Shown here piece after piece: positions 1-6,574 of a stretch of DNA of 22,015 nucleotides (position 1 is the first letter of the stretch; every line of letters starts with the position of its first letter). The stretch lies in the IMG/VR virus record IMGVR_UViG_3300032282_003630, positions 1 to 22,015 of that record; one strand, 5' to 3'. The position numbers were made by a program, and so were the translations under genes. The notes under the pieces are model-generated. The model had not been told where the DNA came from. It did not search any database and saw only the letters and a list, made by a program, of their open reading frames with translations. The DNA is from a virus.

Positions 1-1
1 T

Positions 2-430
2 AAGATTACTGAAGCGATGAACCCACAATTCGAAGATGAAACACCAATCAATCCATTTGATATGTGGAAAGGTGCTAACTTTAAGTTGAAGATTCGTAAA
101 GTAGAAGGTTATCAGAACTATGATAAGTCTGAGTTTGATTCACCATCTGTATTATCCGATGATGATGCTAAGTTGGAACAAATTTGGAAAGATTCTTTCT
201 CACTAGCAGAATTGACTGGTGATAAAGAGTTTAAGTCATACGATGAATTGAAGAAACGCCTCGACAAGGTTCTTGGTTTGAATGGTGAAGCACCAAAGAC
301 AACAGTAGAACAAGTTAAAGCTAAGACTTTTGATGCACCTAAGGCTAAGGCAGAAGATTCACCTTTTAAAGATGATACATCCGATGAAGATGATTTGAGT
401 TATTTTGCTAAACTAGCAGAAGAAGATTAA
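2..430 (+). CDS. gp32: gp32 single-stranded DNA-binding protein, C-terminal part (5' end outside window)
   Basis: The reading frame is open from the window edge (first whole codon at 2) to the TAA at 428-430, so this is the end of a longer gene; the ATG at 17 is internal. The stretch NPFDMWKGANFKLKIRKVEG followed by YxNYDKSEF matches the end of the OB-fold core of T4 gp32, which coats single-stranded DNA in replication, recombination and repair. The tail is highly acidic (DDTSDEDD around residues 119-126 counted from the codon at 17). That is typical of the gp32 C-terminal arm that contacts other replisome proteins. The gene faces the minus-strand baseplate operon and ends just before a terminator hairpin. 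Identification is by motif recall, not a search. Confidence 0.93.
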   Translation, partial: KITEAMNPQFEDETPINPFDMWKGANFKLKIRKVEGYQNYDKSEFDSPSVLSDDDAKLEQIWKDSFSLAELTGDKEFKSYDELKKRLDKVLGLNGEAPKTTVEQVKAKTFDAPKAKAEDSPFKDDTSDEDDLSYFAKLAEED

Positions 431-466
431 TTAGTTATGTGAGTTTTAACTATATAATGGTAACAT

Positions 467-509
467 ACCCACCATGCCTCTCAACGATGCACACTTTGGT
501 GGGTTTTTT
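467..509 (+). terminator. Rho-independent terminator after gene 32
   Basis: A perfect 8-bp inverted repeat (ACCCACCA at 467-474, TGGTGGGT at 497-504) is followed by a T-run (504-509). Three more pairs (TGC 475-477 with GCA 489-491) may extend the stem across a bulge. It lies 37 bases after the gp32 stop and is oriented to stop gene 32 transcription. Read from the minus strand the same hairpin follows the last gene of the converging operon, but no T-run follows it there, so any action in that direction would be weaker. Confidence 0.85.
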
Positions 510-514
510 ATTGG

Positions 515-2302
515 TTAAACAGGAACAACACTATTTTTTATTTGATATTGAATGTTGGAATCTCTTGTTTTTGCCGAAGCAGTTTGTATTACCTTTGGAG
601 GTTTGCCACCAATATTGTTTACATTATTATTAACCGCAACTACGGGAGTATTTGTTCCTGTGGAAGAAGTTGGTGTGGATTGCATTTCCGGAACAGTTGA
701 AGATTTTGGTATAGGTTGAGTATTGGGACTATAACCACGGCCTTTACCAGCACTACTTTTTAATTTCTCTTTATAATCTTTTGCCCAACTTCTAATATCT
801 TTAGAGAATTCTGGTTCTACTGTTTTAGTTTGTGCTTCGTGTTTAGGATTACGGGTGCCGTGCATTGCTGAAAATGCAGCACCTTCTGGTGTCATTTCAG
901 GATTAGTTTGACGAATTTTAGGCAACTTTTCAATAGCTGCCAATTTTTCTTCTATAGTTTTTTCTTGATTTGTTGTAAAGAATGTATACAAAGCATCCGC
1001 AGCATCTTCACCATAAGCGCCAGCATATATTGCACCAGTAACTCCACCAAGAATTGAGGTAATAGGACCAAATGCGGCGCCTACTGTTGCGCCAATTAAT
1101 CCACCACCCGTAGCACCAAGAGCACCACCAAGAGAACGTACAATTCTTTGGTGCATTTCTTCTTCTGTTATTTTATCTGCTTCATGTAATTTAATAGCAT
1201 CATTTATATCTTTAATTGCAACACCAAAAGTTAATGCGGTTGATATGGCAGGAAGGCTTGTTAAAAATTTAACTAATGATTTTGCACCTTTTAAAGCTTT
1301 TCCTCCGTATTTGCCAACTTTTTGAGCTGTTGGTTTTGCTTTATCGATAGCCGCACCTGCAGCTTTTGTTATTTTTTCTGTACGAGTTAATGATTTATTG
1401 GCAGGCTCATAATTGGCTTGAGAACCTAAAGGCATTGCAGTGCGACCAGCACCTCTAACCTTCATAGTTTCTTTCATACGATTTTGTCCCGTAGAACCTC
1501 TAGTAGTCCTATTCACAGGTCCTGTAGGCCGCTCAATCCTGCCGGCCGGCATTGAAGGTGCCGGAGTTTTTGGCGCAAAAGCTTTTGGTAAAAACTTTTT
1601 TCCTAATGAAACAAAAGGCTTTGCGGCACCTCTAAGCATCCTAGAAAGTGTTCTAGCCAAACCTTGACCTGCTCTTGGAAGTTTATCTAAAAGGTTATCA
1701 GCTAAAGCTCCTATACCCAAACCACCAAGCAAACCAATGCCACCATCACCTTCTGTTTTTTTACGACCAACGCCTCTCCGACCGGTGAATTTTTTAATTG
1801 CATCGACTAAAGCTTTATGTCTGCGCTCATCTTCATTCAATTGTTCTTGTCTAAAAGCTTGTTCAATTTGACTATCTATTTTATAAACTTGATGAGATTT
1901 TGTCATAAAGTTATACATTTTACCAAGAACATCCGAAACACTATCACCGACAGTTAATGGTCTAATTGGTCCATTACCAACTGACGTAAAGTTTGGATCT
2001 TTTTTAACTTTTGAACTTTTTCTTCCGTATCCACCAAAAGCTTTGATATCTCGGTCTTTTCTACCAAAAATTCTACCAAGACCAGTCACCGCCAAATCAC
2101 CAAATGCTCCTTCACCCGCAGCCTTTCTTACCCAATTTAAAGGATCCAAAGATTCTTTGATACCTGTAGCTTTTGCTTTAAATCTACTGGAGATAGCACC
2201 ACCAACTGCACCACTAACACTCTTATTGTTTTCAAAGAGTTCTTCATTGATTAGTGATAATAATCCAGTTTTTCGAATTTGTCGTGCTTTTTGATAGTCC
2301 AT
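515..2302 (-). CDS. Putative tail tape-measure/baseplate-hub-associated virion protein (595 aa)
   Basis: I do not recognise this as a named T4 gene. Visible features are a basic N-terminal third; a module at residues 102-133 (starting DPNF, ending KMYNFM) that recurs in the upstream neighbour; a charged helical stretch to about residue 180 (DERRHKALVDAIKKF); long Gly/Ala/Pro/Lys-rich segments; a glycine-zipper-like hydrophobic block around residues 390-435 (GGALGATGGGLIGATVGAAF); and a Ser/Thr/Asn-rich end. It starts three bases after the stop of the 554-residue gene and is the last gene of the operon. T4 gp29, the tape measure and hub protein, is about the same length (590 aa) and is encoded near gp26/gp51. 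A tape-measure or hub role is therefore an inference from position, length and hydrophobic content, not from clear sequence similarity. Confidence 0.55.
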   Translation of the reverse strand: MDYQKARQIRKTGLLSLINEELFENNKSVSGAVGGAISSRFKAKATGIKESLDPLNWVRKAAGEGAFGDLAVTGLGRIFGRKDRDIKAFGGYGRKSSKVKKDPNFTSVGNGPIRPLTVGDSVSDVLGKMYNFMTKSHQVYKIDSQIEQAFRQEQLNEDERRHKALVDAIKKFTGRRGVGRKKTEGDGGIGLLGGLGIGALADNLLDKLPRAGQGLARTLSRMLRGAAKPFVSLGKKFLPKAFAPKTPAPSMPAGRIERPTGPVNRTTRGSTGQNRMKETMKVRGAGRTAMPLGSQANYEPANKSLTRTEKITKAAGAAIDKAKPTAQKVGKYGGKALKGAKSLVKFLTSLPAISTALTFGVAIKDINDAIKLHEADKITEEEMHQRIVRSLGGALGATGGGLIGATVGAAFGPITSILGGVTGAIYAGAYGEDAADALYTFFTTNQEKTIEEKLAAIEKLPKIRQTNPEMTPEGAAFSAMHGTRNPKHEAQTKTVEPEFSKDIRSWAKDYKEKLKSSAGKGRGYSPNTQPIPKSSTVPEMQSTPTSSTGTNTPVVAVNNNVNNIGGKPPKVIQTASAKTRDSNIQYQIKNSVVPV

Positions 2303-2305
2303 TTT

Positions 2306-3970
2306 TTAACCGTAATATGTTTTTTCTATTAATGCGGGCCGATTAGCTCTTTCTTCTTCTGTCAAATAAGTTGTACCACCATGTGCTATATTGGTAGTAT
2401 TATTTAACATAGATATTGAATCGGATTTAGATGTTGATTGATTATTTAACTGTTTTGGATCTGGTGGTATATTGACTGGTGGTACCGGACTAATCATAGG
2501 CGATTTTATTGGTTTACTAGAAAAACCTTTTTTTTCTAGACTAGATTTGTATTGACCTACTGTTAATTTTGCAACAGATGGATTTTGTCTTGCACCTGCT
2601 TTTCCTAAAACATCAGCCATCGAAGTTGACTCTGGACCATTTATAATTTTTTTGGTTTTTTCCATGTTACCAGTAAAATGCATGGCATATAAAGATTGGT
2701 CTGAAACCGGAACACCGGCCTTTTCTAATCTAGCAATATTTTGTGCTGTTAAAAATTCCATCAATTTTTCTTGATTTTCTAAACTAAATCTTTCATTTCT
2801 CCAATTAGGTCCAAAAGTTTGTGGAGCCAAACCATCTTTTCTTCCTTCATCATAAAGTGTATTTGGTTCAAATTGATATTTTCCTGCTGCACCACCACCA
2901 TCGAGTTGTGCATTTCTTCTTCTACCCAATTCTATAACTTCAGGAATTGTCATGTCTGTTAATTTTTTATCATATTGTTTTCCTGTTGTTATATCAACAT
3001 TTCCAGGAACAACCATAGCGGTACTTTGATTACCATTTTTAACTTCTTTAGAGGTGATATTCATTTGATTTGGATCACCTTTTGATTCTGCAGAAGCAAT
3101 TTTGGCCATTGAACTTAATGCTGTAACCGCTGTTGTACCAACTATAACTTTAGTTGCAGTAGAAACTCCTGGTTTGGCCGATTCTTTAACTGCTTCTTTG
3201 GCTGCTTTTACTGTGGGTTTATTGAAAATACTTAAAGCTTTGTCTACACCTTTTTTTAATGTTGTTAAAATACCAGAAAAAAATGATGATCCTTCTCTTT
3301 TGGCAGTTTCTTCTTCTTGTTTTTCTTTTTTAACTTTAACTCGTTTGTATCTTCCACCAAACAAACCAATTAATTCTTCAATGTGTTTTTCTCTTAAATC
3401 TTGAAGAACTTTTCTGTATTTTTTATCTGCTTTATGTTTTTTATTATCATATTCATATTTAAAAACCATAAGATTATACATTTTGGCCAATATATCAGCC
3501 AATGTATCATTTACTTTTAATGGTCTTACTTGATTTGGTGGTGTTGATGAGAAATCTGGATCTTTAGTACTAACAGCCTTCTTTACAGAACTTTGTCTTT
3601 TTTTACCAACATTGTTATTTTGTTGCATTGAATCCATTGTATTTCTAGGATTCATGGTCACATCATTACGAGTTTTTGTTGTTGATGACATAATAGGATT
3701 CGTTATCATATTCTGAACGCCTTTAGTGGCTGCAACTTTATCAGCCATTTCTAAAGCTTTCTGCGTTAACTCGTAAGCAGTTTCGGTAGGTTCTCTTTTT
3801 TCTGGTGCTCGTTCTATTTCTTTGAGCGGACCTTTAGGTTGCCAGGGTTCTGATGGTGTAGATGTTTTTTTTGATTTTCTAGGCAGACGAATGTTACCAC
3901 CCATACTGGCGGCATGCATTTTTAACTTTAATTCAAGTTGTCTTTTTTGTTCGTCTAGGTCGTTTGCCAT
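2306..3970 (-). CDS. Virion-associated protein with C-terminal peptidoglycan-hydrolase (lysozyme/transglycosylase-like) domain (554 aa)
   Basis: The N-terminal third is polar and basic. Residues 137-168 (starting DPDF, ending KMYNLM) repeat the module of the downstream protein, followed by a charged helix. A hydrophobic segment sits near residue 280 (ATKVIVGTTAVTALSSM). The C-terminal domain (about 290-490) resembles phage muralytic domains. It has a candidate catalytic Glu at 295 in IASAESKGDPNQ, a TIPEVIELG stretch, and the GAAGKYQFEPNTL signature (GKYQF at 363-367). The protein probably cuts the cell wall at infection as part of the tail, replacing the lysozyme domain of T4 gp5, which the gp5 genes in this window lack. 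It is immediately downstream of gp26/gp51, as tape measures follow tail chaperones in many tailed phages. The ATG is four bases after the gp51-frame stop. Whether it is tape measure, hub or spike-associated enzyme is not settled. Confidence 0.7.
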   Translation of the reverse strand: MANDLDEQKRQLELKLKMHAASMGGNIRLPRKSKKTSTPSEPWQPKGPLKEIERAPEKREPTETAYELTQKALEMADKVAATKGVQNMITNPIMSSTTKTRNDVTMNPRNTMDSMQQNNNVGKKRQSSVKKAVSTKDPDFSSTPPNQVRPLKVNDTLADILAKMYNLMVFKYEYDNKKHKADKKYRKVLQDLREKHIEELIGLFGGRYKRVKVKKEKQEEETAKREGSSFFSGILTTLKKGVDKALSIFNKPTVKAAKEAVKESAKPGVSTATKVIVGTTAVTALSSMAKIASAESKGDPNQMNITSKEVKNGNQSTAMVVPGNVDITTGKQYDKKLTDMTIPEVIELGRRRNAQLDGGGAAGKYQFEPNTLYDEGRKDGLAPQTFGPNWRNERFSLENQEKLMEFLTAQNIARLEKAGVPVSDQSLYAMHFTGNMEKTKKIINGPESTSMADVLGKAGARQNPSVAKLTVGQYKSSLEKKGFSSKPIKSPMISPVPPVNIPPDPKQLNNQSTSKSDSISMLNNTTNIAHGGTTYLTEEERANRPALIEKTYYG

Positions 3971-3973
3971 CTA

Positions 3974-4111
3974 CTATTTTCTTGCTGACTGTTGTTGTTT
4001 TATCTTTTCGTTTTCTTCTTCAATATACTGAACCAACATAGCAACGTAAACGTCCCTTTCCCACGGTATCATATTTTCAAGTTCCGTGAGAGAATACTTA
4101 TGGTGTTGCAT
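3974..4111 (-). CDS. gp51: gp51-like baseplate hub assembly module, 45-aa stand-alone reading
   Basis: A short open frame in the space between gp26 and the 554-residue gene encodes a compact polar protein with a LTELENMIPWERDVYV core and a Glu/Lys/Gln-rich helix to the end. This PWERD/E-x-Y pattern is what I recall for small gp51-type proteins downstream of gp26 in T4-like phages; T4 gp51 acts catalytically in hub assembly. The ATG at 4111 is the only ATG that reads through this core, but no Shine-Dalgarno-like sequence precedes it (the bases are CU-rich). The same frame stays open upstream with protein-like sequence (YYKTNFSL before the Met). I therefore think it is mainly made as the C-terminal part of a gp26 frameshift product. 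This entry records the alternative of independent translation. Confidence 0.5.
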   Translation of the reverse strand: MQHHKYSLTELENMIPWERDVYVAMLVQYIEEENEKIKQQQSARK

Positions 4112-4887
4112 CAAGGAGAAATTAGTTTTATAATAATTTCTCAAATTGTCATGACAAAATATTACTCGAAAAAACTTTCGAGGCCTTCCATTTCGATACT
4201 ATGGTCAAATCCACATTTACCACATTTCATATTCAATGTCTTATTTAACTTTGGTAAAGTATCAAAAAATTCTTCAAGTTTAGCAAACTGGTCTTGGTTC
4301 AGAGATTCAACAAATTGTGCCAATTCTTCTCTTGTAGTTTCGTGAGCATAATAATATTGTTCACCATCAAAAATATATTCAATTGAATCGATTACAATTT
4401 CAAAAATAATATCAACAGCAGAAGTTTTATCAGCTATTCTATTAACCAAAGAAAATTCTGGATATTTTAATCTCACACTAATTTTATTTGTTAACTGTAT
4501 AACATCTTTGTGATTAGGATTTAAATCAACCTGAACATCCAGTAAATTCAATGTGCCTTTCATTTTACCACCACAAGGATTTCCTTCTACCTCGTTGGAA
4601 CAGATGTAATCATTTTCAACAATTTCACCAACGGACCTTGCTCTAAGGTTAATAAAATAATATTCAACATCAATTACAGGTAAATTGTCAATGTCAACAT
4701 TTTCTGTTATTGTGCAATTGGTTAAAACTTGTCGAACATTTCTTTCAATCGTATCTCTATCGTCTGCTTCCATCGCCATCATTAAATTTTTTTGCTCTTT
4801 TACTAGAAAAGGACGAAAGCGAATATGTTTTTTAGAGAGTGGTAAATCCAGTTCATAGACTGGCGTATCAATCTTTGGTAAAGCCAT
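3974..4887 (-). CDS. gp26-gp51: gp26-gp51 fusion by predicted -1 ribosomal frameshift (304 aa)
   Basis: Zero-frame codons at the end of gp26 read AGT TTT TTC GAG TAA, so the heptamer T TTT TTC (4174 down to 4168) allows both tRNAs to re-pair one base back. After slipping, translation continues CGA GTA ATA without a stop into the gp51-type sequence and ends at the TAG at 3976-3974. The product would be gp26 residues 1-240 plus 64 new residues. Support: a classical X-XXY-YYZ site one codon before the zero-frame stop, an open -1 frame across the whole junction, conserved-looking sequence upstream of the only gp51 ATG, and no ribosome-binding site for that ATG. The arrangement mirrors the lambda G/G-T tail chaperone frameshift, which also precedes the tail-length gene. 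The frameshift is inferred and no efficiency can be stated. Confidence 0.65.
4116..4142 (-). promoter_or_regulatory. Stem-loop downstream of the gp26 slippery site
   Basis: On the minus strand GAGAAATTA and TAATTTCTC form a perfect 9-bp stem (plus-strand arms 4134-4142 and 4116-4124) with a 9-base loop. It begins 25 bases after the slippery heptamer. That is longer than the usual 5-9 base spacer of frameshift stimulators. A perfect 12-base palindrome TTGTCATGACAA (4146-4157) lies closer, 10 bases after the heptamer. The stem lies within the predicted gp51 coding frame, just ahead of its only ATG. It could modulate frameshifting or hold down initiation at that ATG, or be chance in AT-rich sequence. 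Confidence 0.4.
4162..4887 (-). CDS. gp26: gp26 baseplate hub assembly protein (T4_baseplate family)
   Basis: This 241-residue protein opens with PVYELDLPLSKKHIRFRPF, a pattern typical of the T4 gp26 family, which is needed to build the central hub of the baseplate. Four cysteines, C96 and C105 (CSNEVEGNPC) and C222 and C225 (CGKC), could form a split zinc ribbon. T4 gp26 is somewhat shorter (about 208 aa). A strong Shine-Dalgarno sequence, AAGGAG, lies 7 bases before the ATG (plus-strand 4895-4900). The end of the gene, residues S238-F239-F240-E241, is encoded over a slippery T-run, so a fraction of ribosomes probably makes the longer gp26-gp51 form. It sits between the tail-tube-like gene and the hydrolase gene in one operon. 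Confidence 0.82.
   Translation of the reverse strand: MALPKIDTPVYELDLPLSKKHIRFRPFLVKEQKNLMMAMEADDRDTIERNVRQVLTNCTITENVDIDNLPVIDVEYYFINLRARSVGEIVENDYICSNEVEGNPCGGKMKGTLNLLDVQVDLNPNHKDVIQLTNKISVRLKYPEFSLVNRIADKTSAVDIIFEIVIDSIEYIFDGEQYYYAHETTREELAQFVESLNQDQFAKLEEFFDTLPKLNKTLNMKCGKCGFDHSIEMEGLESFFE
4168..4174 (-). promoter_or_regulatory. -1 frameshift slippery heptamer T TTT TTC
   Basis: The heptamer TTTTTTC is in the correct phase for tandem slippage (zero frame: T, TTT, TTC), two codons before the gp26 stop. An internal Shine-Dalgarno-like GGAAGG lies about 9 bases upstream of the heptamer, close to the distance at which such elements stimulate -1 frameshifting in bacterial genes such as dnaX. 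Inverted repeats lie over and downstream of the site and are listed separately. The site is seen directly; its activity is inferred. Confidence 0.65.
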
Positions 4888-4917
4888 TTTAAAACTCCTT
4901 TTTCAATTCAATTATAG

Positions 4918-5502
4918 TTAAAGTCCATTAACCAAGGCTGTAAGGCCTGTGGTCTTGATATCATTTATAAGTCCAGAAACAGTATTATTATTCCATTGTT
5001 TATACATAAAAACTACTGCCAATTTATGATATGAATCGGTTGACCAATCCATATCTAATTGATTAACATCTACTGGAAAAGCTTCTTGCAAAACTCCAGA
5101 ATAGGTTAAATTGCCATTAACATCATATTGGTTAACAGAAATGTCTACCGCATAATTTGATTTATATTGAAAATTAAAATCTGTAGTAGGATTTATTAGT
5201 TCCATCCAAGCATCAAAGAAAATCTTTTCATTCATGTCATCGGAAACAATAAAAGTCATAGTTGATTGTTGATAATTTGTATGATATGGAAAATATTCAA
5301 CGGGTGCTGAACCCATTTTCTTTTGAGCAGTTTCAAAAGTTCTACCAGGTAATTGAGCAGTTTCACATCTGTAGGTCAAATTTCTTGCAGAAGAAATGTA
5401 AAATCCTAATGATAGTGGAATAGGAATAGTTACATCAAACCTTGAGGGTCTGGCAACATCGGTTTTAAAACTTGATTTGAATTGGTTAATATTACCTGCC
5501 AT
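4918..5502 (-). CDS. Tail tube family protein (gp19 / gp54-like)
   Basis: This 194-residue protein has the pattern of T4-type tail tube subunits: a SSFKTDVARPSRFDV start, LTYRCETAQLPGRTF in the middle of the N-terminal half, SDDMNEKIFFDAWMELI, and an EAFPVDVNQLDMDWSTDSYH segment ending VVFMYKQW. gp19 polymerises into the inner tube through which DNA passes; gp54, its relative, starts tube growth on the baseplate. The length is nearer gp19 (163 aa in T4) than gp54 (320 aa). Its place among hub genes, away from any sheath gene in this window, suggests an initiator role as an alternative. A Shine-Dalgarno AGGAA precedes the ATG, which comes one base after the upstream stop, so translation is probably coupled. 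Tube family is secure; gp19 versus gp54 is open. Confidence 0.8.
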   Translation of the reverse strand: MAGNINQFKSSFKTDVARPSRFDVTIPIPLSLGFYISSARNLTYRCETAQLPGRTFETAQKKMGSAPVEYFPYHTNYQQSTMTFIVSDDMNEKIFFDAWMELINPTTDFNFQYKSNYAVDISVNQYDVNGNLTYSGVLQEAFPVDVNQLDMDWSTDSYHKLAVVFMYKQWNNNTVSGLINDIKTTGLTALVNGL

Positions 5503-5503
5503 T

Positions 5504-6094
5504 TTAGTTTCCTATTTGTTCCATTGATTCTTGCCATACTTTGCCGGCACTTGCCTTTTTGAACTGCTGAATTGGCAAGAATGCCGCAATATCCCACTCG
5601 TTGGATTGGATGGCAAGTATTTTTGACTGAATGTGTCCAGTCAAGTATCTTTTAAGACACGGTTTAAACGCTTTAAGACTTTTGGACGCAGTTAAAATGT
5701 CGTAGGTGACTCTCAACCTTTCGATTTCGCCGGCATCGTTCAGGTCAGCGAATTTCATCAGTTTACCTAAAAAGGCAATCCTGTATTGAAACGGCAAATA
5801 ATGTAGGTTTAAACCAAGGAATCCGTCAGCATATCTGTCTAATACCAATACCATTGGAAAACGGTCATAATAGTCCAGTTTTTCTTTGGTTTTGGGGTCA
5901 TAGTAAAAACAATACATTCCACCTAATCTAAAACCTGGTGTCTGTCTGTATACTTCTCTACTAAGACCATTTGGTATAGAACCTGGATTTTTAATTTCAG
6001 CAATCCTATTGGCTAACCACGTTAAAGATTTTCTAGACATTACTTTCATGTCCTCTGGTCGGCTTCTTGCTAGTTGTGTAAGTTTAGATTCCAT
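5504..6094 (-). CDS. Conserved T4-like phage protein of unknown function (196 aa)
   Basis: I recognise the central block as common in T4-like phages but cannot assign a function. It runs from FRLGGMYCFYYDPKTKEKL through YYDRFPMVLVLDRYADGFLG to LNLHYLPFQYRIAFLGKL. The N-terminal 40 residues are charged and helical. The rest is a mix of aromatic and basic residues with no signal peptide or membrane segment. It is encoded between head-completion gp4 and the tail-tube-like gene, with short spacing on both sides (12 bases and 1 base), so it is likely made late and used in head or tail assembly. In T4 the neighbour of gene 4 is gene 2 (DNA end protector), so a gp2-like role is a weak positional guess only. 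No clear Shine-Dalgarno precedes the ATG; coupling to gp4 is plausible. Confidence 0.7.
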   Translation of the reverse strand: MESKLTQLARSRPEDMKVMSRKSLTWLANRIAEIKNPGSIPNGLSREVYRQTPGFRLGGMYCFYYDPKTKEKLDYYDRFPMVLVLDRYADGFLGLNLHYLPFQYRIAFLGKLMKFADLNDAGEIERLRVTYDILTASKSLKAFKPCLKRYLTGHIQSKILAIQSNEWDIAAFLPIQQFKKASAGKVWQESMEQIGN

Positions 6095-6106
6095 AAGACT
6101 ATTTAG

Positions 6107-6541
6107 TTAGAGTCCTAAATGTTCTTCTGTCATCACACGAAACTCCCAACCACGGTCCAAACAAAATTCTGTTGCAGCTTTCCATTTGGCTTGATTAACA
6201 CCATATGTTACCACCTCATTGATGTATTGCTTGGTCACTCTCTTTTTTTGTTCTGGTGGTAATGTTTGTTTTTTGGGTTTAACTTCTATGAGTATTGTTT
6301 TAAACTTACCATCCTTTGTTTTGACTTTAACAAGAAAGTCTGGAAAATATCTGTGGCATTTGTTATCTGCTGGAGAGATATAAGGAATGATAAGTTCTTC
6401 TGAAGCCCACGATATGATGTTATCGTTTCGGTCAAGCCAATCCATCACCTTACATTCCCAACTTGACCTGTAAATGATGTTATTGTAATCCCCAATATAT
6501 TTTTGTGGATTTTTTGGTGTAAATCGTCCTGAATATGCCAT
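6107..6541 (-). CDS. gp4: gp4 head completion protein (TnsA-like nuclease fold)
   Basis: This 144-residue protein matches T4 gp4 (also called gp50/65), needed to finish DNA-filled heads so that tails can join. Visible signatures are YSGRFTPKNPQKYIGD near the N-terminus, IIYRSSWECKVMDWLD, and WASEELIIPYISP. These are followed by RYFPDFLVK (about residues 64-72), LIEVKPKKQT and NQAKWKAA. The FPDF...IEVKP pairing is the restriction-endonuclease-like active-site pattern (PD...ExK). The length is close to T4 gp4 (about 150 aa). It is the first gene of the minus-strand operon and starts back to back with the plus-strand operon; its start codon overlaps the late-promoter-like octamer of the opposite strand. 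No good ribosome-binding site is visible, but the start gives the family's usual N-terminus. Confidence 0.9.
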   Translation of the reverse strand: MAYSGRFTPKNPQKYIGDYNNIIYRSSWECKVMDWLDRNDNIISWASEELIIPYISPADNKCHRYFPDFLVKVKTKDGKFKTILIEVKPKKQTLPPEQKKRVTKQYINEVVTYGVNQAKWKAATEFCLDRGWEFRVMTEEHLGL

Positions 6542-6546
6542 AAATA
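6539..6546 (+). promoter_or_regulatory. Candidate T4-type late promoter (CATAAATA) for the gp48-onward operon
   Basis: T4 late promoters consist of a single TATAAATA element near -10; cyanophage versions are looser at the first base. CATAAATA here matches 7 of 8 positions. It would start transcription near 6552, leaving a leader of about 23 bases that contains a purine-rich ribosome-binding site (AGAGAG) before the gp48 ATG at 6575. It lies in the only divergent intergenic space of the window, 33 bases long. No equally good element for the opposite direction is visible. Confidence 0.55.
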
Positions 6547-6574
6547 CTATATATTCACAAAAAAAGAGAGTATC

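Noticed and set aside
439-633. 64-codon plus-strand open frame after gp32
   Set aside because: It spans the terminator hairpin and runs antisense into the 595-residue gene; its translation is not protein-like.
3102-3404. 100-codon plus-strand frame antisense to the hydrolase gene
   Set aside because: The opposite-strand frame carries recognisable domains and operon spacing; this frame is a shadow of its codon use.
4142-4153. ATG at 4153 on the minus strand as the start of gp51
   Set aside because: It is in a different frame from the gp51 sequence and reaches a stop after three codons (M-T-I-stop).
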